Of a stretch of 64,000 nucleotides of DNA, positions 9,501 to 21,500 are shown piece by piece. The stretch's first letter is position 1. The number at the start of each line of letters is the position of its first letter. The translations under genes and the position numbers were made by a program. The notes beneath the pieces were generated by a model, which was given only the letters and a program-made list of their open reading frames with translations, was not told the DNA's origin and made no database searches. The DNA is from a virus: positions 28,711-92,710 of the IMG/VR virus record IMGVR_UViG_3300026197_000002. One strand, given 5' to 3'.

Positions 9501-12500
9501 CACTACCCCATTTTTTTATAGCTTCTTGAACAATAGGTGTTTCTCTGTACCATGCAATATAATGATGTGCGTATTCATTAAGCAAAGTATTATTTTTTTG
9601 ATTAATTGCATCAATAAGAACTGTACTAGCTTTAGCAGCATTAACCTCATCAGTAAAACTATTATCAGCTAATAAAGATGTAATAATTTCTTCTCGTATG
9701 TTACTGTTTTTACTAAGCGTATTTGTTACTACGTTGGGTATATAATTTTCATCATAATTAGACATTGCATCATAGACTAAACTTGATGCAGGATTATCTG
9801 TAAAATAATATGCGTCATCAATATCGCCATCATAACCTTCATACTTATCTAAAATTTCTTGCGTACTTTCTATATTTTTTTTAGCAATATAGTGAAGTAA
9901 ACCTTTACCATCAGTGTTTAATTTTTTTAATATTACGTCTAAAATAACTTCTGTAGGAGAATAGTTTATACCTTCTAATGCTGACACCTCTCCTCCAAAA
10001 ACCATTTCATCCATAGAATTTTCTAATCCATCATTATAAATGTAAGTTTTGATTAAATCATCTACATCTTTATTTTCATATTCTGAATAAGATGGGGTTA
10101 TTACATTATATTGTCCTTTAGGTATTTTAATTTGTTGCTTTCCTACAATTCTTTTTTCTCCCTCAACATCTTCCTCATTAATATTAAAATTATTATTATT
10201 TATATAATCTTCGTTAATTTCAATAAAATATGGATTAGTAGAATATCTACTACCATAAGATTCTGCCATAAACCTTTGTGTAGTAAAAGATTTACCATAG
10301 TCTTTTGATAATTGTTCATAAGAAGGGTTTAAAATTAAATTACCGTCATTGTCAATTTTAGGTTTATTAGCTTGCCCTCTCCATAGAGAGTTTTTAAACT
10401 TTTGTTCAGATTCTTGTTCAAAAACTTTATCTTTATACTCATCTAATATAATTTTTTTCTGCTCTTTAGGTATTTGAAGTTCTGTAAGAATTTTGTTTAA
10501 ATCCCAATTATTCTTCTCTCCTTTACTAAATATTTGAATAGCCTTAGGAGATGCTAAAGAATCTGCAGCTTTTAATCTATAATTAATTTGATTATTATCC
10601 TCTTGTTCCAATTTAGGGTCATTGGTAATATCTAAAGATATTTTAGGATATAATTTTGTAAGTTTGTCTTGTAATGTTTCTCTTAAAGTTTTATCATCTA
10701 AAGAATCATTAGAAGTATCAACATCATCTGTTACAGGAGCATAAGTTTCAATAGGTTCATAATATGTTAATGCTAATTCAGTATCAAAATCTTCTTTATT
10801 ATCGTGATATTCTTTTAAATCATTTGTAGCATCTTTAATTTTTTGAACAGCTAATTGCATTTCTTTTGTTTCATTAGCATTTAATATTTCATAGAAGTTA
10901 TTTTTAGCATCATTATATAAACCTTCTGCCATAGATATATCAGACTCAATACCTTCTAACATTTCTACATCATTAATATTATCAGCAATATAATTCTTTA
11001 ATTCTGTTTTATGTTCAGTTAATTCTTGTTCAAATATCCTCATTTCATCATAAGCTACCTTCATAGCATCATAAGATTGCTTATTAATATCAGGCATAGA
11101 TTTAACAGATTCCACAGCATCAGATAACTTATCTTTTAACTTTTTCTGTGTAGCATCAATAGTTAATACATTAGGTAAATATGTAGTAAGTTTATCAACA
11201 TCATAATCTGACCCTGCAATACCTACTATCTCTGATGGCAACTGTATTACATTCCCTGTACTAGATGGTAGAAACTCCACAATTCTCATATTAGCTGCAC
11301 TATTAATACCTTGTGTTGGAATCCTAAATCCTACTATGGTTAATAACCTCTCATCTACTTCACCATTACGTATCATCCTATTAAACTCCTGTAAACCTCC
11401 TTTTAGACTATTAACATAGTTCTTATAACTAGGTGGTAAACTTAATCTAATTTCCATAGCCTTAGTCTTACCATCTTCTAAGGTATATACTGATAAATCA
11501 TTACTTTCTAAAAACTGCCCTTTTACCCTAGCAGCATTTTCATCTTCAAAAGTAGTAGATGCTACCTGAATAGCAGACATACCTGGTCTTTTCTCTTGTA
11601 TAACCTTGTTCATTATAGCAAATAAGATATTCTCTACCTTCTTACTATTCAATAACATATCTATAGTTATACCACCTCTACGTAACTGTCTAATAGAATC
11701 TATTATATTATCATGAGAACCTCTACTATGTGCTTCATCTTCTAGTACTTTAACAAGTTTATCTTTATTATCTACCTTATACCCTAGTACAGTACCATCT
11801 TCATCTTTAATATCTTCTATACCTAACTTCTCTAAAGTTCTATTATAAGCCTCCTCATATAAGTAATCTTGTATAGTATTGTATTCTTTAATAAGTTCTA
11901 TAGCTTTATCATTAATAGGTACACCATCTCTAATAAGATTAGATAATGCCATTTTTCTAAACTGTGTACCAGCAGTAACTTCTTTTTTAACCTTAGGATT
12001 AATATCTACCTGTATTCCAAAGTAATTATAATTAACACCTTGTGTGGCTGATGTATAATCTTTTAATACTACATTACCTAAATCATCATATAATTTAGCA
12101 CCCTCTTTCTTATTATCTAACTTTCTACCTACTTTATTAGCAGATTCAAACTGTAACATACCTACACCAGAATCTGCCATCTGCTTCATCATAGTAAATG
12201 ACTTCTTATATCTTATACTAGGATTACCTTCACTATCCATATCTACACTATACATAGCTGATGGTAATAATGGTGCTACGGAATGCTTATACATAGTGGG
12301 TTTATACAATCTCTGATTCTCATTAGCATCAGTATTATATGTATTATCATTACCAAAATATTGTGTCTTTAATACCTGAACATTAAAGTCTACGCTAGGT
12401 TTCCATTCAACAATCTCTTTAATAGCTTGTTTATGCTCCTTACTATTAGGAGAACTTTCTCTAAGTTCTCTCTCATTTAACATCTTAGTATATAAGTCAT

Positions 12501-15500
12501 ACTCATCCTCATATAACTTCTGATGTGTATCTAACCAATCTCCTGCTCTCCACATAGTAGACCTTACCATATCTAGTGTACCAAAGGCTTGACCATCTGC
12601 TTCTTCCATACCTAAATAAGCACTCATATAAGCAGATACTTTCTTATCTATATCTCCCTTATATCCATCTTTTTCAAACTCATCTCTAAACATACTTTCT
12701 AAGAACTCCCTAGTAGCTTGTTTAGTATCAACTTCTATATCATCTACAATTAGTGTTTTCTCTATATCAGTATTAGCTTCACCATCAAACATTCTAGGGA
12801 AATGTCTATCTAAGAATGTATTAACTTCTTCACCTGTTGCAGAAGTCTTTTTAGTACCATTAGTAGCACTACCACGTTTAGTAAAATCATCAGTACTCTT
12901 ATAATATGCTAAATCCCCGTGTATTAACTTAGACATCTCTAATGAGTATGCTTCCCTATTAATTACATATTTAGCTATTAAAGCAGCTTTTGCTTCACCT
13001 GCTGTAAGGGTTATTCCAATATCTTTTCTAGCTTTAATGTATTCATCTATAAACTGCTTACTTACTACAGTATCTACTATATCCAACTCTCTAATCCTAG
13101 CAACTTCTTGTTTTACCTCCTTTAACATATAATTAGTTAGAGCTTTTCTTAAAATATTAGCAGTATTAGTATCTTGTTCTTCACCTGTAATGAACTCTCT
13201 TATGAAAGCCATATCAGCTTCTGTATTTATTTTACCTGTATCATTTAGCTTAAATACATTATTAGTAACCTTACCATTCTCATTTATTCTAGGTAATATA
13301 TTACCACCAGCATCACTACTCAAATATTCTTGTATAGTCATATTCTTTATATCCTCTACAAGTGATTCATGAGTTTCATCACTAAACAATTGCCCTATCT
13401 TAATATCTTTAAAGAATCTTAACTCTTTACCTTTCTTATTATAATGTTTAACATCATCACCTATTTTATTAAAATGTAATTGTCTGGCTGAATGTATCTC
13501 ATTGATAAGATGGTCTTTATATATATTAAATATTGAATGTTCTAAATTCTTATCATTTTCAGTTTTATTTTTCTCTCTTTTTGCTATAAGACTTACAACA
13601 TTCTCATAACTAATAGGTAATAAATTATCCTTACCAACATATACAGAATACTCTACACCTCTATCAGCAGCTCGTAGGTAGGGAATATAACCGTGTAGAG
13701 TAGCATTTAAGTTTACAGCATATTTATCTATATCTGATAACTTTCTAGTCTTTTTACCCACATTATTAGAATCTTGATAACCATTTAATAATGCAACATC
13801 TACTTTAACACCTTCACCAATAAGTTTTAATATCTTATTATTATTAGTTTGCATATTAAATAATTGTGGTACATCTTCTTTCAACTTATCTAATATCTTA
13901 TTTTTATCAGCCTTATTAGATGTATGTTTTATCTTATTAAATACTAATGATAAATAACTGTTAAGACCAACAGCATATTCTGTTTCACCTTCACTATTGA
14001 ATGCTTGTAATTCTATTTCATCTTCATACTCTTGTTGAATATCTGCTAAACGTAGTAGTAGTTTGGTTACTACAGTGCCTTTTAATTCTTTTTCTAAATC
14101 TTCTTTTGATTTAATATCAGGTAATATATTAACTAATGATTTTGTTACAGAAGAAACTTCTTCTTCTTGTTCAAGATTTTCATAATAAGCACTATTGATA
14201 TTAATACCTATGTTAGATAATTTAGTAAAATCTAATGTTCCATTTTTACTAAAATGTTGTTCTATATTAGCTTTCCAACTATCTACTAATCTCTTAGCTA
14301 CTCTTTGACCAACAGCATCAATCATTTGGAATGAACCATCTTCTGTCCTATTAAGTATTCTAAATTCTAATTTATTCTTACCAAATGATTGCATAAACTG
14401 TATCTGTAATCTAGCGTGTTCAGCATCTACAACATCTTCTGTAACTCTATTACCATTTTCATCTACACCTTTTACTACAGTTTTAACACCTAATTTACTA
14501 CCTAATCTCTCTTTCAATAATTCTAATGAATATCTATCAGAATCATTTTTATCAATAAGTTCATCTATTTTTTCAATGAAGTTACTAAAATTATTACTAG
14601 GTGTATCAGCTAAACTATTTATAATCTTATTAAAGAATGCAGAAGGATTCACTAATTCAGGAGTACCTAAAACGTTATTCCTATCTACTACTATCTTACC
14701 ATCTTGTTTTACCATTTTAGGAATACCGTATACCAACATCTTGATAGGTCTAGGTAATCCATCTTTTGAACTGAAATATATATGTGCTTTACCTAATGGG
14801 TCATTTATCTCATCATAATCATCAGGATTTTTCTCTTTATTATCTGTTACTTCCTCATTCTTTTCATCTATATTATCATCTACTTTAAATTCTATACCAT
14901 ATTGTTTTACTCTATTAGTATGTTCTTTTACTATTTCTCTCCAAGAGTCTTCTTGCATTAATATGTTTGCTATATTTTTTAAACGCTCTTTTGTTTCAGC
15001 ATCATTAGTAGCTTGAAATTTTTGAACAATTTGACTAATAGTAATATTTCTTAAATCTTCTTTTGCTAAATTCAATCTACCATCTTTAATATCTATGGCA
15101 TTATAACCATATAATTCAGATAAATTAAAATCCCTATTACCTGAAAATAAATCTTCTGCTGTACCTTCACTAAATATCTTTTTCATTAAAACAGCACTCA
15201 TACCATTCATAAGAGCTTCTGTTTCAGCAATAGTTAATTTAATATCATCTAATTCAATAGCTCTATAATCTTCTTGTGATGTAGGATTTTGACTATGTGG
15301 GGTGGTATCTTTATATTTACCAGCATCAATATTCTTATATATATCTTCTCTTGTAACAGTCTTTTTAACAAAAATGCTTTTTATCATATTCCATAATTGC
15401 TGAAATATATTTTTACGAGTTTTAGCCGTTGGCTGAATTGAACCATCAGATAACATGTATTCTCTAAACTTTTCAGCAAGATATTCTTTATCAGCTAAGG

Positions 15501-18500
15501 TTTCTCCATAAGATTGTAGAATATCCTTGTATAACCTAGATTGTCTTTCAGTATCTGTTATCTCATCTACTAATGTTTGTTTTTCTTTATTAGTTAAAGC
15601 ATTTCTCCACACAACTTCAAAGGCTTCATGGTATGTAGTACCACCTTCTTCCATATTAGATACTACAACTTCACCTGTTGAAGTAAATAGTCCTAAACCT
15701 TTATTTCTAATTAAAGTATCAACTCTACTATATGGTACATTAGGGAATTTTTCTTTAAACCAAGAGGTTTCTTTTTCTATTTGCTTAGGTGATATTTTTA
15801 CATTAGTCTTTTTAAATATAGGTAATCTAAAAGTCACATTACCTAAATCTATATTATTAATATCAGGTTTTGTTGTGTCAGATGATTTCTCTAATTCTGC
15901 TAATTTTTCATTATAGTCTTTATCAATTGCATCTTTAGCATCTTGTTCAGTTTTAAAACCCATTTTAAAACCAGGTACTTTATACACCTTTTCACCTGAA
16001 ATAGTTTCTTCTTTAATATTATTTAAAGCATTATCTTTTTCTTTATTTAGTTCATCTTTTGTAGTAGCAACATTTTTAGAATCTTCAACAACCTCTTGTT
16101 TAACAGAAGTATCAACTGTTGTAGAAGGTTTTTTCTTACTATCTTCCACAACATCTTTTTTAACCTGTTGTTTCTGGGGTTCACTAGAAGGTTCTTTCCT
16201 AGATTCTTCTATAATCTCCTGTTTTACATTAGGTATTTCAGTAGATTCATATTCATTATATACAGCAGATTTATTTTCTGCTACCTTTTCTATATTATAT
16301 TTCCTCAAAGGTATACCATTATAAACCCTAGTATTAAGTACTTTATCAAATAAGTAATCTTTATATGTTGGAGATTGTTCTAACTTCAATGTTCCATTTT
16401 TTAATACAGGATATAAGAATGGTTTATTTAACATATCTTTATTAACCATATCTACACTAACATTCTTATATTTATTAGCTAAAAAGTTTTTTAATCTGTT
16501 ATATAATTTCCCTTTATTATTTTTTAAATCAGATAATCTAATAACTATTGGACTACCATCTTCAATAAAATCACCTAATTCTCCTGAATCTGTTGTGTTA
16601 TCATAATTAGGGATTGTAATAGTAGGATTCTTAGGGTCAGTAAAATTAAATGATATTTGAGATTTGGGATTTTTATTACCTACTTCATAAGAAATACCAT
16701 CCTTTGTAACTATAGCACCTGTACCATAGTTTAATAAACTATTAATAAGTCCTATATTATTTTTATCACTAAAAAATTTAATAGTTTTATCATTACCATC
16801 AACAGTAGGTAATGTTATAGTAGTATTAGAAACCTCTTTTTTAGGATTTAATACATGTTTTACTAATTCAATTATAGTTTTTAAATCTTGCTCATCATCT
16901 CCCCAACGTTTTTCTGTAACAGGTATCAACCTACCATCTGCTTGTAACAATACATTCCTACCTGTTTTTTTATCTACTTCAAATTCAAAGCTATATTCAT
17001 CTATTGGTATGCTATCTTTATTTTTATCTAATTTTGGGGCTATAATAACAGGTACTAACTTTCTTGACTTAGGAATATTTTTATCATCCAATGCTTTTCT
17101 AACACTAACAGGAGAATCCATTTTAATATACTCTCCACTAGACATTGCCGTAATAGTATATACATCTCCATCATTAACATTTTTATCAGTTATTGCTTCA
17201 AATAATGGAATATATCTATTACCATTAACATCTTTTTTATTTCTAGTAGTATTAATAACAGGATTACCATCTTTATCTAAAAATACAGCTATATGAGTAA
17301 CATTCTTATTATCAATAGCTTTTTTTATTATATTTTCAGCATATACAGATTTGTTATTTTTACCTTTACTTCTTTGTAAATAATCATCTAATAATCCTTC
17401 TTTTCTAAGAGATTCAACACTTCTTATTTTTACTTTTAATTTACCACCACCTTTTGATATATGGTCAGATATATGTTTATCTATTTGTTTTAATCTTACA
17501 GGATTGACACTTTTAGATTGTCTACTTGTATCTGATGTTAATATACTATTATCATGACTTCTAACAGCTTCTTTATATGTATTCCTAGTCCAAGACATAA
17601 ATGATATAGAATCTGCTGTATTCTCTAACTTAGATACTTCTTTTACATTATCTGAACGTTTATCTAGTGAATCTTTTTCATTAGTATATGATTCAGCTGT
17701 TTTTTTATCATTATTAGCTTTTCTCTTTTTCTCATTATCTAATTCTTCTTGTGTTTTCTCCTGTTGCTCATTAGTATCATCTAGGTTATCCTGTTTGGTA
17801 CTAGGTTTTTCTTGTGTAAATTTATTATTTTCTGGCTTATAGTATTTAATTAAATCTTTATTATATTTTCCATCATTAATATCTTCTTTAGCTTCATTTT
17901 TACTAAACCAAGTTAATGGTATACCATCAATTTTTAAAGATTTTAAACCTTCTATATAATAAACTTCTTGAGTTCCTGCTGCATTAGTAGTACTTTTTAA
18001 ATTCTTAATAGCTGCTGTTTTTAAATCTTCATATTCTTTATCACCTTTTTCTTGTGTAGGAGGTTTAACTTTTGGAGGAGTTTGATTCTTAACTTCAGCT
18101 ATTTTAGCATCATATTTAGCATTAATCCTATCATAAGCAATTTGAAAATCTGCTTCTACCCCTAATTCAAATTTTAAATCTAACGCAAGCTGTTTTTTTA
18201 TAGCTTTTACTACTTCCAAAGATTGGGTAGTTTTAGAATTTCCATTTAGTATTGATTTTATTACATCTTCTATTCTATCTGCATTTTGATTTTTTTTCGT
18301 TACAAGTATATTTCCATCTTTATCAAATCTAGCTTCTAATACTATTTTATCTCCTACTTTTCCAATAATTTTAAGATTCTCTATATTTGAAGAATTTATA
18401 TTTATATTATTGACATTTTGATAAACCATATCTGGTTTAGCATCATAGGCATCTAATTCAGCTTCTCTTTCAGATTCTAACTTCTCTATCTCATTTTGTT

Positions 18501-21500
18501 GTTGTTCTTTTAAATTAGAATCTTGATTACTTTCTTTTAAAGTTTTTCTATTCTTAACTTCAGCTATTTTAGCATTGTATTTAGCATTGATTTCATCTTC
18601 AAATAACAGGTCATTCAAATTACTATCTATAAGCTCTTGAACAAAGTTTAATCCTTCAGAAAAAGCTATAACTTTACTACCATCTTTCCTGTTTAAATAT
18701 AAATGTGCAATTATTTTCTTTAATTTTTCATCAGAAGTTCCTTTGTTTTTTTCTCTTTTTATTAAAGTTAAAATTTCTCTAATTTCATTTCTTAACTGTT
18801 TTTCTAAATCTTCTTTTGCTCTACCTTCAAAAACAGACTCGTCTATAGCTTTTAAATGAGCCATTCTTATAAGCCCTTTTGCTTTTACTTTTGAACTATT
18901 TTCTAATTCAGATTCTTTTTCAGCTTCTAATTTTTTTATCTCATCTTGTTGTTCTTGTGTAAGTTCTCCTTCTTGTGTAGTTGTAGTATCTTTTACATTA
19001 GGTTGAGTAGATGTAGATTCTAACGCTTCTAATTCTGCATCATATTTAGCATCAATTTGTTTTATAAGGGCTTCTTTAGTATCAGTATTTTTAAACCTAT
19101 GTTCATCTATAGGTATAGAAATTCCCCAAGAAGTTCCTAATTTCCCTCTACGATACCAACTTATTCCTTTAATATTAGCTTTTGCTTTTTTTCTATTATC
19201 TTCTATTCTAGTTCTTTGTGAATCTATTGATTGATTATTATTAACAACATCATCTCCTTCTATTGTACCATCTTCATTAGTTAATACAGTTTCAGTACCA
19301 TCATTATTTTCAGTAGGTACTTCTCTACTTTTTACAGCAACAGGTGTATGTTCCCATTCATTATTAATAGCTAAGTTATTAACATCAATTATAAATTTAT
19401 TTACAATATTTGGTACAATATCATCTTTGGTAGTAGTAGTTTCTCCCTTTTTATTTGGTTTATTAAGTTCTTCTTTACCTGCAAAAACTTGTGTTAAATT
19501 AGAAGATTTTAATATTTTATCAAATATATTATCTGCTAATTTAGATAAAGATTCAAAAGTTGATACATCTATATCTTTAAAGTTGATGCCATTAGTAGCT
19601 TTTTCTACATAAGTTTTAAAATCTTCATTTTCAATACCTTCTACTTTACCATTTGCTTCTATAAGTTTCTTTAAAAAACTTTCACGTAATACATCTTTTA
19701 ACTCTTTTACCGAAACTATTTTTTCCTTTAACAGACCCATAAAAGCATTTTTCTTTCCTTTAGTTTCTGCATCAGTTAATTTACTTAAAAATTTAGATAA
19801 CTGCTGTATAGCAAATACTTGTTTCTTAGATAATTGGTCATACTGTTCTTTTCCAAAATTACCATCTTTATCTAATATAGAATCTTCTGTTGCATCTGTT
19901 ATATCAAACTCTTTCTGTATACCTACATTTTCAGGTTCAGTTGGTGGATTATTTTGAGCATTATCAATTTTAGCTTTTGTAGTACTTTTAGCAGATTGCA
20001 CAGCAAGAGAATTTGTATTAGCTTCTGTTAAATTAGTTTCAGCTTTTTTAGCTTCTTCTTTTAATTCTTCTGCTGTTTTACTATTTTTTATATTAGTAGT
20101 AGCTTCATTAACTGCTAACTCCTTAATTTCTTTATCTCTTTTTTTATTAGCTTTATCTATCTTTTTAGCAGTCTTTTTACCTTCTTTTCTAAAACCTTCT
20201 ATAATAGATTCTTTATTCTTTTGGAAATCTTTAATCTTATCCAAGGTGTTACTATAACTTTCTAGGATACCCTTGTGATACCTAACTTCTTTACTGTCGT
20301 CTTTATTTAATGCAATATCAACAGCTCTTTTAGTAACATCTTTATCTACTAATCCTTGTAAATATTCAGTTGCTTCTTCTGGTTTAATTTCATCTATTAA
20401 ACTTTGTAACTCATCTTTAATAGAATCTAATTCTTTATCTATTTTATTAATCTCTTCATCTTTTGTTGCATTAGCAAGTTCTGCATTTTTACTTTGAGCT
20501 TTTCCTTTAAGAGTTTCTATTTTATCAGTAATACCTTCTCTTTTCTTATTAATCTTTTCTAATTCTTTAGCAGCATCTTCTCCAAATACATTAGATACTT
20601 CTTTTGGGTCATTTAATATATCATTAACCGTATTATTAAATTCTTCCTTTTGTGTATAATCTTCTAAGAACTTTTGAGATTTTACAACATCTTCTTGCAT
20701 AATATTAGCCCTTGTAATAAATGCAGATAAATGTCCTGTATATAAAGCATTAGCTATATCATCTGATTGTTGCATAGCTTGTAAATCAGATAATACCTTA
20801 ATACCTTCTTTTACATGCTTAGCTTTTTTCTTAGCTATATCTTTATAATTCTCACCACCAAATTTCTCCAATTCAGCATCTGTATAATCAGTTAATCCTT
20901 TTAATTGTGCCTCTGTATAGTCAGGTACATTTTCTAAATTATTATAATCACTAACATATTTATCAAGAGCTTCTCTATCTTTTTCAGGTACTCTCTCTAA
21001 TACTTTTGAAATTCTAGCTTCATCTTTTTGGTCTAAAATAATCTGAAAATCTTTTTCAGACATATTTACCCCAAATTTTAAAGTATCATAATCTTTTGAA
21101 AGTTGTTCAAGATATTTAGCTTTTTCTGTAACACTATTATCAGCTTTTTGAGCTTCTTCAAATGATGCTAGTAAATGCTCCCCCACCCCTGTAGAAAAAG
21201 CTCTTTTCATAGTTAATTCAAATAAGTCATCTTGTAGATTCTTCAAACCTTTCCTAGATTTCTCCATATCTTCCAAGTTACCACTATCATTAACTTTATC
21301 ATACAAGTTAGATATTTTATTAGTAATATTTTCATAAGCCTGCATATCAGAAATCATACTATTACGTAGAGTTCCATATTGCTCTTTAAGGTCTTCTGTG
21401 CTAGTATCAGGTTTTGAAATAGCATTCATAATAACCTTTTGACCACCACCACCTAATGCACCTAATGTAAAAGCTAATGCTCCTTCTTCATCAAAAGTTC

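Noticed and set aside
15527-15916. 129-residue open frame opposite the giant polymerase gene
   Set aside because: It and several other plus-strand frames in 6568-22746 lie wholly opposite a conserved coding sequence and have no leader or neighbours; they are antisense shadows.
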